DNA of 41,555 nt from Comamonadaceae bacterium (GTDB taxonomy: Bacteria; Pseudomonadota; Gammaproteobacteria; Burkholderiales; Burkholderiaceae_C): NCBI GenBank assembly GCA_027488255.1, contig JAIYBZ010000017.1:1-41555 (forward strand), given 5' to 3'. Below are positions 1 through 8,246 of this stretch, in pieces. The notes under the pieces were generated by a model. It was given only the letters and a program-made list of their open reading frames with translations. It was not told where the DNA came from and made no database searches. Position 1 is the stretch's first letter. The number at the start of each line of letters is the position of its first letter. A program made the translations under genes and the position numbers.

Positions 1-426
1 ACAACTTTCAGCGCCAAACCCGCTGAGGTCGTGCACGAGTGGTTTGTGATTGACGCGACCGACAAGGTCCTCGGACGAGTAGCCAGCGAAGTTGCTCTCC
101 GTTTGCGCGGCAAACACAAGGCCATTTACACGCCTCACGTGGACACCGGTGACTTCATCGTCATCATCAATGCTTCACAGCTCAAAGTCACTGGTACCAA
201 AACCACTGACAAGGTGTACTACCGTCACTCGGGCTATCCCGGCGGTATCACTGCAACCAACTTCCGCGACATGCAAGCCAAGCACCCTGGCCGCGCACTC
301 GAGAAGGCCGTCAAGGGCATGCTGCCCAAGGGTCCCCTCGGTTACGCCATGATCAAGAAACTCAAGGTGTACGGTGGCGCTGAGCACCCCCACACCGCCC
401 AACAGCCTAAAGTGCTGGACATCTAA
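1..426 (+). CDS. rplM: 50S ribosomal protein L13 (5' end just outside window)
   Basis: L13 is an early-assembling protein of the large ribosomal subunit. The reading frame is open from base 1 (Thr-Thr-Phe-Ser-Ala-Lys...), so the window starts one or a few codons inside the gene. The GTG at 31 is an internal valine, not the start. With a missing initiator Met the protein would be about 142 residues, the normal L13 length. Recognisable family stretches are [13 protein letters not shown] near the N-terminus, the HSGYPGG loop, and GMLPKGPLG near the C-terminus. The stop is 11 bases before rpsI, with a GGAG ribosome-binding site between them: the classic rplM-rpsI operon. The promoter lies outside the window. 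Confidence 0.97.
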   Translation, partial: TTFSAKPAEVVHEWFVIDATDKVLGRVASEVALRLRGKHKAIYTPHVDTGDFIVIINASQLKVTGTKTTDKVYYRHSGYPGGITATNFRDMQAKHPGRALEKAVKGMLPKGPLGYAMIKKLKVYGGAEHPHTAQQPKVLDI

Positions 427-437
427 GGAGACTTGAG

Positions 438-830
438 ATGATTGGTGAATGGAACAATGGCACAGGCCGTCGCAAATCCAGCGTCGCCCGCGTGTTTCTG
501 AAAAAAGGCACTGGCAAGATCACGGTGAATGGCAAGGACATCCAAGCCTACTTCGGCCGTGAGACTTCGATCATGATTGCCAAGCAACCCCTCTTGTTGA
601 CCAACCATGCCGAAACTTTCGACATCATGATCAACGTGCACGGTGGTGGCGAATCCGGCCAAGCCGGTGCTTCGCGCCACGGCATCACCCGTGCCCTGAT
701 TGACTACGACGCTTCGCTCAAGCCTGTGCTGAGCCAAGCTGGTTTTGTTACTCGCGACGCCCGTGAAGTGGAACGTAAAAAGGTCGGCTTCCACTCTGCC
801 CGCCGCCGCAAGCAGTTCTCCAAGCGTTAA
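438..830 (+). CDS. rpsI: 30S ribosomal protein S9
   Basis: S9 is a 130-residue protein of the small-subunit head whose C-terminal tail reaches the P-site tRNA. The sequence shows the family start (a [12 protein letters not shown] segment) and the highly basic end finishing in SKR, including an RRRKQF stretch; the last residues of S9 contact tRNA. Length is typical of the family. An ATG at 438 follows GGAG with good spacing. It is co-transcribed with rplM and closes the operon, because a strong intrinsic terminator lies 19 bases after its stop. Nothing in it is unusual. Confidence 0.98.
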   Translation: MIGEWNNGTGRRKSSVARVFLKKGTGKITVNGKDIQAYFGRETSIMIAKQPLLLTNHAETFDIMINVHGGGESGQAGASRHGITRALIDYDASLKPVLSQAGFVTRDAREVERKKVGFHSARRRKQFSKR

Positions 831-848
831 TCCGCTTTACTGCTTTCC

Positions 849-886
849 AAAAAAAGCCGCAATGGTTCGCCGTGGCGGCTTTTTTG
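849..886 (+). terminator. Rho-independent terminator of rplM-rpsI
   Basis: The inverted repeat GCCGC (856-860) / GCGGC (875-879) is flanked by a run of A on the left and a run of T on the right (880-885). The pairing therefore extends to about 11 bp before the U-tract. It sits 19 bases after the rpsI stop and ends the ribosomal operon. Confidence 0.9.
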
Positions 887-975
887 TTTGGGGGGTGGGG
901 GGTGGTGCCCGCGAAAAGCCCATGACCCCAGTAGCGTTACTGCGGCCGTGCTGGCCTAATTCCCGACCATCGCGC

Positions 976-1003
976 TATACTATTTGTCATTGAACTCGGA
1001 GAT
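976..1003 (+). promoter_or_regulatory. erpA -10 box and ribosome-binding site
   Basis: TATACT at 976-981 is a near-consensus sigma-70 -10 hexamer. The GGAGAT Shine-Dalgarno lies at 998-1003, six bases before the ATG at 1009. No good -35 hexamer is visible at the expected spacing (around 953-958), so the promoter may be weak or activator-dependent. No IscR-type site could be assigned by eye. Confidence 0.55.
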
Positions 1004-1008
1004 CCACC

Positions 1009-1374
1009 ATGAGCGCTGTCGCTGAAAATGTCCAGACCGAAATGCCTGCCCCCATCGTCTTCACAGACAGTGCGGCAGCCAAAGTGGCCGACCTGATTGC
1101 AGAAGAGGGCAACCCCGATTTGAAATTGCGCGTGTTTGTTCAAGGCGGCGGTTGCTCGGGTTTTCAGTACGGCTTCACCTTCGATGAAATCACCAACGAA
1201 GACGACACGACCATGAGCAAAAATGGCGTGTCCCTGTTGATCGATGCCATGAGCTACCAATACCTCATCGGCGCCGAGATCGATTACAAAGAAGACCTGC
1301 AAGGCGCGCAGTTTGTCATCAAGAACCCCAATGCCACCTCCACTTGCGGCTGCGGTTCGTCTTTCTCGACTTGA
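1009..1374 (+). CDS. erpA: Iron-sulfur cluster insertion protein ErpA
   Basis: A-type carrier that delivers Fe-S clusters to apo-enzymes in the cytoplasm. The 121-residue protein has the three invariant cluster-binding cysteines of the HesB/IscA/ErpA family. Cys49 lies in [11 protein letters not shown], and Cys113 and Cys115 in the C-terminal CGCGSSF. The N-terminal tail of about 14 residues before the A-type domain is usual in betaproteobacterial ErpA. The start follows a clear GGAGAT ribosome-binding site. It is a single gene behind the rpsI terminator with its own -10 box, convergent with anmK (33 bases between stops). Several Fe-S or radical enzymes in the window (TtcA, the molybdoenzyme) are possible clients, but no specific link is shown. 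Confidence 0.93.
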   Translation: MSAVAENVQTEMPAPIVFTDSAAAKVADLIAEEGNPDLKLRVFVQGGGCSGFQYGFTFDEITNEDDTTMSKNGVSLLIDAMSYQYLIGAEIDYKEDLQGAQFVIKNPNATSTCGCGSSFST

Positions 1375-1375
1375 C

Positions 1376-1401
1376 TTAAAAATCGTGCGAGCAAAGCTCG
1401 C
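1376..1401 (-). terminator. Probable anmK terminator
   Basis: A perfect 6-bp hairpin GCGAGC (1387-1392) / GCTCGC (1396-1401) lies just beyond the anmK stop. Read on the minus strand it is followed after four bases by TTTTT (1378-1382). No U-tract follows on the plus strand, so it probably serves anmK rather than erpA. The stem is short. Confidence 0.5.
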
Positions 1402-1407
1402 CTGATA

Positions 1408-2544
1408 TCAGCGGGGGTAAATCGCCCCCAAAACACGGGCGCCTCTGGCGCCCGTGACGCTGGGGAGGCTGGCTGTTTCTCGGCGCATGGTTTTGTACGC
1501 CAACCAGGCAAACGCCGCAGCCTCCACTTGCAGGGGGGGCAAACCATGCGCATCACTGCTGCTCACGCTGAGTTGGGGCAAGTGGTGCGAGAGTCGCCGC
1601 ATCAGGTGTCCATTCAACGCACCGCCACCACACACGATCAAGGCTTGGGCTTCTGCGGCGCTGCGGTTGACATCGTTGGCGCAGGCCAAGGCGGTCAATT
1701 CGGTCAAGGTGGCCTGCACATCGACCGGCGCTACGCCAGGGTGTTGTTGCAAATTCTTGGCCAACCATAAGGGGTTGAACAAATCACGACCGGTGCTTTT
1801 GGGGGGCTGGCCCAGCAGATAGGGCTCGGCGAGCAAAGACGCCAACAAAGCCTTGTGAACTTGGCCTTTTGCGGCCCATGCGCCATCGCGGTCAAAGGCT
1901 TGGCCGGTGTGCTGCTGGCACCAATGGTCCATCAGCGCATTGCCTGGCCCACAGTCCCAGCCGGTGACGGGGTCATGCGGTCGAAGTACGCTGATGTTTG
2001 AAATACCGCCCACGTTCAAAACCGCCACGCAGGCATCGGCACGCGCAAAAACACCTTGGTGGAACGCAGGCACCAAGGGCGCGCCTTGGCCACCGGCCGC
2101 CACATCGCGGCTGCGAAAGTCGGCCACCACATCCACTCCTGTGAGCTCGGCCAGCAGCGCCGGGTTGATCAGTTGCAAGGTGTAAGCCACCGCCGTGTGT
2201 GCGTGTGCCGCAGCGGCATCGAACGCCAAGGGGCGATGGCGCACGGTTTGGCCGTGCGCCCCAATTGCCGTGATGTCCGCCGCTGCAATGCCGCATTGCG
2301 CCATCAGCGTGTGCACCACTTGGGCATAGTGCTGTGCAATGTGGTGGCCTGCCAAAGCCCCGCGGTGCAGTTCGTCAGGACCTGTTTGGTTCAGCGCCAA
2401 CAAATCTGCCTTGAAGGGCTCTTCAAATGGCGTGAAGGCATGGCCTTTCACTTGCAACTGACCTGTTGGGTCGATGGCCACCAAGACCCCGTCCACGCCA
2501 TCCAAAGAAGTGCCTGACATCAGGCCAATAAAGTAGTCGGTCAT
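1408..2544 (-). CDS. anmK: Anhydro-N-acetylmuramic acid kinase
   Basis: AnmK phosphorylates and opens 1,6-anhydro-MurNAc to MurNAc-6-phosphate, recycling murein released by lytic transglycosylases. The protein has the AnmK N-terminal phosphate-binding signature GLMSGTSLDGVDG, the central NVGGISNISVL segment and the DCGPGNALMD motif. I place the start at the ATG at 2544 (378 residues, normal for the family), because residues start directly with MTDYFIGLMSGTS; an upstream in-frame GTG/TTG extension would add unconserved residues. The neighbouring upstream minus-strand gene is an M23 murein peptidase, but a terminator separates the two, so they are probably independent units. The last 35 codons contain a strong inverted repeat (1434-1456). 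Confidence 0.94.
   Translation of the reverse strand: MTDYFIGLMSGTSLDGVDGVLVAIDPTGQLQVKGHAFTPFEEPFKADLLALNQTGPDELHRGALAGHHIAQHYAQVVHTLMAQCGIAAADITAIGAHGQTVRHRPLAFDAAAAHAHTAVAYTLQLINPALLAELTGVDVVADFRSRDVAAGGQGAPLVPAFHQGVFARADACVAVLNVGGISNISVLRPHDPVTGWDCGPGNALMDHWCQQHTGQAFDRDGAWAAKGQVHKALLASLLAEPYLLGQPPKSTGRDLFNPLWLAKNLQQHPGVAPVDVQATLTELTALACANDVNRSAAEAQALIVCGGGALNGHLMRRLSHHLPQLSVSSSDAHGLPPLQVEAAAFAWLAYKTMRRETASLPSVTGARGARVLGAIYPR
1434..1456. repeat. Perfect 10-bp inverted repeat inside the 3' end of anmK
   Basis: CACGGGCGCC (1434-1443) and GGCGCCCGTG (1447-1456) form a 10-bp GC-rich stem with a 3-base loop. On the minus strand the stem is followed by TTTT (1430-1433 region), so it resembles an intrinsic terminator placed within the anmK coding sequence, about nine codons before its stop. 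Confidence 0.6.
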
Positions 2545-2596
2545 GGGGTGTGGCTGAAGTGAAGTCCGCTGATCGGAGCCCAAGAGAAGAAGTCAC

Positions 2597-2618
2597 AAAA
2601 AAGGGCCTTGCGGCCCTT
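2597..2618 (-). terminator. Terminator after the M23 peptidase gene
   Basis: Stem AAGGGCC (2601-2607) / GGCCCTT (2612-2618) with a TTGC loop. On the minus strand it is followed by a T-run (complement of the A-run 2597-2602). It starts 6 bases after the peptidase stop at 2624 and separates that gene from anmK. Confidence 0.85.
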
Positions 2619-2623
2619 GTGAA

Positions 2624-4117
2624 TCACTGCGCAGCACCTTCTCGCATGAGGGCCGCGGCTTGCAGTTGCGATCGGGCCGTGGCGGAGGTGTTTTTGAAGC
2701 GTGCCATGCCCGCCGGACTGAGGGGCGTGCTTTGCGCTTGTTGAATGATTTTTTCAGGGTCCACGTGGGTGCCATTGACGCGGAACTCAAAGTGCAAGTG
2801 CGGTCCAGTGGACAAGCCAGTCGAGCCCACGGCACCAATGGTTTGACCCTTTTGTACGGTCTGGCCTTTTTGAACATGCATGCGGCTCAAGTGGGCGTAC
2901 AAGGTGGAATGGTTGCCCCCATGGCGAATGATCACGGTGTTGCCGTAACCCCCTTGGACCCCTGCAAATTCAACCACGCCATCCCCCACGCTCAGGGCGG
3001 GAGTGCCAGTGGGGGCCGCATAGTCAACGCCCAAATGGACTTTCATGGTTTGCAAGATGGGGTGCAAACGCATGCTGAAGCCGCTGGTCTTGCGCGAGAA
3101 CGCCACTGGCGATGCCAAGTAAGCGCGGCTCAAGCTCTTGCCGTCAAGGCTGTAGTAATCGCCTTTTTGACCAGGCTCTTGGTGCCAAACCGCTTGGTAA
3201 GACTTGTTTTGGGTATTGAATTCAGCCGTCAAAACGCGACCCGTGCGCACTGGCTCGCCATCGGCTTCTAGCACTTCGTAGACGACCGAGAAACGTGCAC
3301 CTTTGCGCAGCGTGCGGTGGAAGTCAATCTGGCTGGAAAAAATCTGCGTCAGTTGGCCAATCACGGCGTCTGGCAGGCGGGCTTCATCGGCCGCATCGTA
3401 CAAAGAGCTGGCCACTGTGCCGCCGGTCATGCGGATGGCCGCATTCATGGGCGAGGTTTCTAAAGTGGATTGGAGCCCTTGGGGAGTACGGGTGACCACC
3501 AAGCGTTGGAAAAAGGTGTCGTTTTCGTGGCTCAGCCAACGCACATGGAGTTTGATCAGGCGTTGTTGCTCATCGGCTTCGGCCACCACAGAGCGGCCCG
3601 ATTGTCGCAAGGCCTGTTTGGTCAGGGCGTTTTTGCGCAGGTAATTGGCGGCTTCAGGATCGACCATACCCAAGCGGCGCAACAAACTTTCTGGGGTGTC
3701 CGATGAACGCGTGCTGTCGGTTCGACGCAGGTTCATGTTGACCTGGTCCAGCTGTTGGGCTTGCTCTTCGAGTTTGGCAATTTCAATGGGGACGGTGACG
3801 GTCACCACCGGTTGCTGCGAAATGTCAGGGCCAAAATTGGCGATCGCAAAGGCCCCGCCACCGCCCGCCAACAAGACCGAGCCCAAAGCCAGACTGATGG
3901 TTTTGGGGTGCAGGCCCAACCACCGCGCCACGCTTTGGCGTGCGGCGGCCAACTGCGGATGTTGTCCGTCTAACCATGCCAACGCTTTTTGGATGGCCAT
4001 GAGAACGATGCCCAGTGCATAAGCGCACAGGAACAACAGTCCGATGAAAGACGAAGTCAGCCGAGATTGAAAACGGGCAATCAGTTGCATCAAAGAGGGT
4101 GTTTTTGCAATCCGCAT
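2624..4117 (-). CDS. M23 family murein endopeptidase, membrane-anchored
   Basis: Zinc peptidase predicted to cut peptide cross-links in peptidoglycan, with its catalytic domain in the periplasm. An N-terminal hydrophobic segment at about residues 25-42 and a second at about 75-93 suggest membrane anchoring. A linker with coiled-coil character and an OapA/Csd3-like region follow. The LytM domain (about 350-455) has all metal/catalytic positions: His361 and Asp365 in HLGVD, and HLH at 440-442 in GPHLHFEF. It should therefore be active, not an EnvC-like degenerate activator. The open frame extends to a TTG at 4141. I prefer the ATG at 4117 (497 residues); another ATG at 4090 is possible, and none has a good ribosome-binding site. 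It is divergent from tyrS. Confidence 0.9.
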   Translation of the reverse strand: MRIAKTPSLMQLIARFQSRLTSSFIGLLFLCAYALGIVLMAIQKALAWLDGQHPQLAAARQSVARWLGLHPKTISLALGSVLLAGGGGAFAIANFGPDISQQPVVTVTVPIEIAKLEEQAQQLDQVNMNLRRTDSTRSSDTPESLLRRLGMVDPEAANYLRKNALTKQALRQSGRSVVAEADEQQRLIKLHVRWLSHENDTFFQRLVVTRTPQGLQSTLETSPMNAAIRMTGGTVASSLYDAADEARLPDAVIGQLTQIFSSQIDFHRTLRKGARFSVVYEVLEADGEPVRTGRVLTAEFNTQNKSYQAVWHQEPGQKGDYYSLDGKSLSRAYLASPVAFSRKTSGFSMRLHPILQTMKVHLGVDYAAPTGTPALSVGDGVVEFAGVQGGYGNTVIIRHGGNHSTLYAHLSRMHVQKGQTVQKGQTIGAVGSTGLSTGPHLHFEFRVNGTHVDPEKIIQQAQSTPLSPAGMARFKNTSATARSQLQAAALMREGAAQ

Positions 4118-4231
4118 CCCAAAGAAGATGGGGCGTCGCAACTAGCGAAATCGGGGCAGCCCTAAAATGGGCAATTCAAACGATCGGCCATTGTACCGCT
4201 CTCTATTGGATCGACTTCAGAAAAAACCCTT

Positions 4232-5464
4232 ATGAATCAAGCGCTTGTTACAAAATTTCCGGTCACGGACAAGACCCGTAACGCTTTAGAAGTCACCTTG
4301 CGTGGCTGCGAAGAGTTGATTCCCAAGGAAGATTGGTTACAAAAGTTAGCAAAATCTGAGGCGACGGGGGTCCCGCTGCGGATCAAGCTGGGCCTCGACC
4401 CCACCGCACCCGATATCCACTTGGGGCACACCGTGGTGCTGAACAAAATGCGCCAGTTGCAAAATTTGGGGCATCAGGTCATCTTTTTGATCGGCGATTT
4501 CACCAGTTTGATCGGAGACCCTTCTGGGCGCAACAGCACTCGTCCGCCCCTCACAGCTGAGCAAATCAAGCTGAATGCTGAAACTTATTACAAACAGGCC
4601 AGTCTGGTGCTCGACCCGGCGAAGACCGAAATTCGTTACAACAGCGAATGGAGTCTGCCGCTGGGTTCAATGGGAATGATCCAGTTGGCGGCCAAGTACA
4701 CCGTGGCCAGGATGATGGAGCGCAATGATTTCCACGACCGGTTCAAGGCCGGTACCCCCATCTCGGTGCACGAGTTTTTGTATCCGCTCATGCAAGGTTA
4801 TGACTCGGTGGCCCTCAAATCTGATCTGGAATTGGGGGGGACGGATCAAAAATTCAACCTGTTGATGGGGCGTCATCTGCAGGCCGAATATGGCCAAGAG
4901 CCGCAATGTATTTTGACCATGCCCCTGCTTGAGGGCTTGGACGGCGTGGACAAAATGTCCAAGTCAAAAAACAACTACATCGGCATTGCCGAAGAAGCCA
5001 ACAGCATGTTTGCCAAGGTGCTCAGCATTTCTGATGTGCTGATGTGGCGTTGGTTCACTTTGCTCTCTTTCAAATCGATGGCCGAAATTGAGGCGTTGAA
5101 AAAAGAAGTCGAGGCGGGCCGCAACCCGAAAGAGGTGAAGGTGATGTTGGCCAAAGAACTCACCACACGCTTTCACAACGCGGCCGCGGCGGATGCCGCC
5201 GAGCAAGACTTCATCAACCGCAGCAAGGGCGGTGTGCCCGATGACATTCCCGAAGTGGCCTTGTCTGGCGCCCCATTGGGCATTGGCGCCTTGCTCAAGG
5301 CGGCGGGGCTGGCCCCCTCGAGCACCGAGGCTGGGCGTTTGATTGACGGCGGGGGTGTGCGGGTGGACTCCAGTGTGATCAGCGACAAAGGCTTGAAGCT
5401 GAACGCCGGGACCTATGTGGTGCAAGTCGGCAAACGCAAATTTGCCAAAGTGATCCTGAGCTGA
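4232..5464 (+). CDS. tyrS: Tyrosyl-tRNA synthetase
   Basis: Class Ic aminoacyl-tRNA synthetase that charges tRNA-Tyr. The class I HIGH motif appears as HLGH near residue 65 (IHLGHTVVLNK). The KMSKS loop is exact (DKMSKSKNN, about residue 235). The final roughly 70 residues form an S4-type RNA-binding domain (GRLIDGGGVRVDS...). The 410-residue length fits the proteobacterial TyrRS type with an insertion in the catalytic domain. The ATG at 4232 lacks a convincing Shine-Dalgarno, and the preceding bases are A-rich. It is transcribed away from the peptidase gene, so both promoters must lie in 4118-4231; I could not assign hexamers with confidence. Confidence 0.97.
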   Translation: MNQALVTKFPVTDKTRNALEVTLRGCEELIPKEDWLQKLAKSEATGVPLRIKLGLDPTAPDIHLGHTVVLNKMRQLQNLGHQVIFLIGDFTSLIGDPSGRNSTRPPLTAEQIKLNAETYYKQASLVLDPAKTEIRYNSEWSLPLGSMGMIQLAAKYTVARMMERNDFHDRFKAGTPISVHEFLYPLMQGYDSVALKSDLELGGTDQKFNLLMGRHLQAEYGQEPQCILTMPLLEGLDGVDKMSKSKNNYIGIAEEANSMFAKVLSISDVLMWRWFTLLSFKSMAEIEALKKEVEAGRNPKEVKVMLAKELTTRFHNAAAADAAEQDFINRSKGGVPDDIPEVALSGAPLGIGALLKAAGLAPSSTEAGRLIDGGGVRVDSSVISDKGLKLNAGTYVVQVGKRKFAKVILS

Positions 5465-5541
5465 TTCGGCGCTCTTTCCAGTGTTGCCCCCATCGCCATG
5501 TCTGCCAACGTCTTCATCCCCCTGACCATTGTGAGTGGCAC

Positions 5542-6468
5542 ATGAGCACTTGGGAAGCTTGGATGACGCCCAAACGCATGCTCTGGCTTTCGGTGCTGGT
5601 GGCCTTGATCACCATCGGCTTGAAAACCTTGGCCTGGTGGCTGACCGATTCGGTGGGTTTGCTGTCCGACGCCATGGAGTCGCTGGTCAATTTGGCCAGC
5701 GCTATTTTTGGTTTGATGATGGTGACCGTGGCCGCCATGCCCGCGGACGAAGAGCACCCCTATGGGCACCACAAAGCCGAGTATTTTTCTTCGGGCTTCG
5801 AGGGCATTCTGATTGTGGTGGCCGCATTGGGCATCATTTGGGCCGCAGGCCATCGCCTGTTCGATCCGCAACCCATTGAACAAGTTGGCTGGGGTCTGGC
5901 CTTGTCGGTGGCCAGTTCCGCCTTGAATGGTCTGCTGGCTTGGTGGATGTTCAGAGCCGCCAAACAAAACCGCTCGCTGGCGCTGGAGGCCGATGCCCGG
6001 CATTTGGTGACCGATGTGTGGACCTCTGCGGGGGTGGTGGTGGGCATCGGCCTGGTGGGGGTGACCGGGTGGCTGTGGTTGGATGCGCTGGTGGCGATTG
6101 GGGTAGCGCTGAATATTTTGAAAGAGGGCGTGCACCTGATCTGGCTGTCCTCGCAAGGGCTGATGGACGAAGCGCTGGAGCCCGAAGTTTTGGCCGACGT
6201 TCAAAAAGTCTTGGACAGTTTTGCCCACCAGCGTGGAGAAACCGAGATCATCCGCTTTGACCATCTGCACACCCGCAAAGCCGGTCAGCGGCGCTTTGTC
6301 GATGTGCACATGCACATGCCCGCCAGCTGGACTTTGGGACGGGCAGCCGCCCTGCGCGGCAGTGTTGAGCAAGCGCTGATGAGCGAAGTGCCCGGTTTGC
6401 GCGCCACGATCCAATTGCTGCCCAGTGATGTAGAAGTGCATTTTCAAGATGCGCGTGACTTGAAATGA
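5542..6468 (+). CDS. Cation diffusion facilitator (CDF) family metal efflux transporter
   Basis: Inner-membrane proton-coupled exporter of divalent metals (Zn, Fe, Mn or similar). The 308 residues hold six predicted membrane segments followed by a cytoplasmic ferredoxin-like domain (about 205-300). HxxxD of TM5 is present (His154, Asp158, matching His153/Asp157 of YiiP). The HPYGHHKAE loop after TM2 is intact. By hand alignment the TM2 pair corresponding to YiiP Asp45/Asp49 is Glu46/Asn50 in DAMESLVN, so metal choice may differ from zinc. The stop overlaps the dtd start by four bases (ATGA), indicating translational coupling. The substrate cannot be told from sequence. Confidence 0.92.
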   Translation: MSTWEAWMTPKRMLWLSVLVALITIGLKTLAWWLTDSVGLLSDAMESLVNLASAIFGLMMVTVAAMPADEEHPYGHHKAEYFSSGFEGILIVVAALGIIWAAGHRLFDPQPIEQVGWGLALSVASSALNGLLAWWMFRAAKQNRSLALEADARHLVTDVWTSAGVVVGIGLVGVTGWLWLDALVAIGVALNILKEGVHLIWLSSQGLMDEALEPEVLADVQKVLDSFAHQRGETEIIRFDHLHTRKAGQRRFVDVHMHMPASWTLGRAAALRGSVEQALMSEVPGLRATIQLLPSDVEVHFQDARDLK

Positions 6469-6917
6469 TCGTCGTCCTGCAACGTGTGAGCGAAGCCAGC
6501 GTCACAGTTGAGGGCGCGTTGATCGGCCGCATTGACAACGGCTTGCTGGTTTTGATGTGTGCAGAAAAAGGCGACACCGATGCGGTAGCCGACAAAATGC
6601 TCGCCAAAATTCTCAAGCTGCGAATTTTTGGAGATGAGCACGGCAAGATGAACCTGAGCGTGCAAGATGTTTCAGGGGGCTTGCTCATCGTGAGCCAATT
6701 CACCTTGGCGGCAGAGGTGTCGTCAGGCACACGCCCAGGCTTTTCAAAAGCCGCAGCACCGGACGAGGGGCGCCGCCTGTATGACTATTTTGTCGACCGC
6801 GCCAAGCGCAGTCATCACCAGGTGCAAACCGGCCGCTTTGCTGCGAACATGCAGGTGGCCTTGGTCAATGACGGTCCTGTGACGGTGCCGATCACGCTGC
6901 GCGATTCGTCCACTTGA
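6465..6917 (+). CDS. dtd: D-aminoacyl-tRNA deacylase
   Basis: Hydrolyses D-amino acids (and glycine mischarged on tRNA-Ala) from tRNA, a chiral proofreading step in the cytoplasm. The 150-residue protein has both DTD signatures: SQFTL at 77-81, and the cross-subunit Gly-cisPro motif in NDGPVT (Gly137-Pro138). Length matches the family. The ATG overlaps the TGA of the CDF transporter by four bases, so the two are co-translated. Tyrosyl-tRNA synthetase, whose D-Tyr mischarging is a classical DTD substrate, lies two genes upstream on the same strand. That is consistent with a translation-quality group, though no operon from tyrS is proven. Confidence 0.96.
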   Translation: MIVVLQRVSEASVTVEGALIGRIDNGLLVLMCAEKGDTDAVADKMLAKILKLRIFGDEHGKMNLSVQDVSGGLLIVSQFTLAAEVSSGTRPGFSKAAAPDEGRRLYDYFVDRAKRSHHQVQTGRFAANMQVALVNDGPVTVPITLRDSST

Positions 6918-6954
6918 GTGGAAAATAGCGTCTTCCTTGTTGAGAATTTGTGAA

Positions 6955-8214
6955 ATGAAAACAATCGGTTGGATCCTTTGTTTGGCTAGCTTGTGCGGCG
7001 CACCGGGCGTTCATGCGCAAGAATCGTTGGTCCGTGTGGCGCGCATTCAGGCTTTGGGCAAGAACCACATGCCCCAAGCGCCGCTGGATATTTATGACAC
7101 GCGGATTCAATCTCCCAAGTCGGCATTGTTTTCGCAAGATGGCAAAAAGCTGTACATCAATGCACTGGAAGGCGGACAAACGCTGGTTTACAGCTACCCT
7201 GAACTGCAGCCGCTGAAGTCGATTGACCACACCTTTGGGCCAGCCGATGCAGCGCTATTCCAAAATGAAACCACGGTGTTTGCTTACCCGTATTTCCATG
7301 GCAAGCCCGGTCAGTACAACCATTTTTTGGGCAAGCCTGTCGAAATGGCGGTGTCGCACAACGGCAAATACCTCTGGGTGCCGTATTACCGGCGCAGTTT
7401 TGACCTGAATGCGTCTTCGCCCTCGGCCATGGCCATCATTGACATGCAGACCGACAAATTGGTGCGTGTCATGCCCACGGGGCCTTTGCCCAAGTACGTG
7501 GCGATTTCGCCCGACTCGCGGCAAGCCGTGGTCACGCATTGGGGTGACAACACGGTTGGCGCCTTGGACATCAGTGCCGAGCACCCCCGCGATTTCAAAT
7601 ACGTCGGTCACTGGGTGGTCGAACGCAAATTGCCCACCGAGGGCATCAAAGGCAATCGCGACAGCAACTGCGGTTTTTGCTTGCGAGGCACCGTGTTCAC
7701 CCCCGATGGCCAGACCGTCTTGGTCGCTCGCATGGGCGGTGGGGGCGTGGCGGGTTTCGAGGCCGCGACAGGCCGCTACTTGGGCACGGTGACCGACATC
7801 GTGCCCAATCCCCGCCACATGGTGATCAGCCACGATGGCCAAACACTTTATGTCAGTGGCAATCAGAGCGGCTTGGTCGGCCGCTATGACCTGGCCGCAT
7901 TGGTGCAGGCCTTGAAAGCGGCCGGTGCGCAACGCGTCGCTGGGCCGGGTGGCCGAAGTTTGAATGTCGGTCTCGGGGTTCGCACCATCGAGTTGAGTCC
8001 GGACAACCGCAGCTTGTATGCGGCCATCAACAACGAGGCGCGATTGGTCAAAGTCGATCTGGCGACTTGGTCTGTGGTTGCCCGCAGCGAAGTCGACCCG
8101 TTCACGGTGGGCTTGGCCGTGAGCCCCGATGGCAAAGCCATCGTGACCACCAGCCAAGGGCGTGACATGGTGGGCGGCTACTCGGTGGGCATTTACCGTG
8201 ATGCTGGGCGCTGA
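6955..8214 (+). CDS. Secreted YncE/YVTN-type beta-propeller protein
   Basis: Predicted periplasmic seven-bladed beta-propeller of unknown ligand. I start it at the ATG at 6955, which gives a clear signal peptide (MKTIGWILCL... ending at VHAQ, residues 1-22); the open frame begins earlier at a TTG. The body has repeated blade motifs of the form SPDGQ/K-x-hydrophobic-hydrophobic-V (for example FTPDGQTVLVA, ISHDGQTLYVS, LSPDNRSLYAA, VSPDGKAIVTT). A CxxC pair (Cys239, Cys242) sits in a blade as NCGFCLRG and may form a disulfide or bind a metal or haem-like ligand. It stands alone between dtd and dbpA. I recognise the fold, not the function. Confidence 0.8.
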   Translation: MKTIGWILCLASLCGAPGVHAQESLVRVARIQALGKNHMPQAPLDIYDTRIQSPKSALFSQDGKKLYINALEGGQTLVYSYPELQPLKSIDHTFGPADAALFQNETTVFAYPYFHGKPGQYNHFLGKPVEMAVSHNGKYLWVPYYRRSFDLNASSPSAMAIIDMQTDKLVRVMPTGPLPKYVAISPDSRQAVVTHWGDNTVGALDISAEHPRDFKYVGHWVVERKLPTEGIKGNRDSNCGFCLRGTVFTPDGQTVLVARMGGGGVAGFEAATGRYLGTVTDIVPNPRHMVISHDGQTLYVSGNQSGLVGRYDLAALVQALKAAGAQRVAGPGGRSLNVGLGVRTIELSPDNRSLYAAINNEARLVKVDLATWSVVARSEVDPFTVGLAVSPDGKAIVTTSQGRDMVGGYSVGIYRDAGR

Positions 8215-8246
8215 GGCCCGCGCGACGGGCAAACGATAATCGGGGC

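Noticed and set aside
5413..6447. 344-codon minus-strand frame opposite the CDF transporter
   Set aside because: Low-complexity His/Gln/Gly-rich translation, antisense to a real gene.
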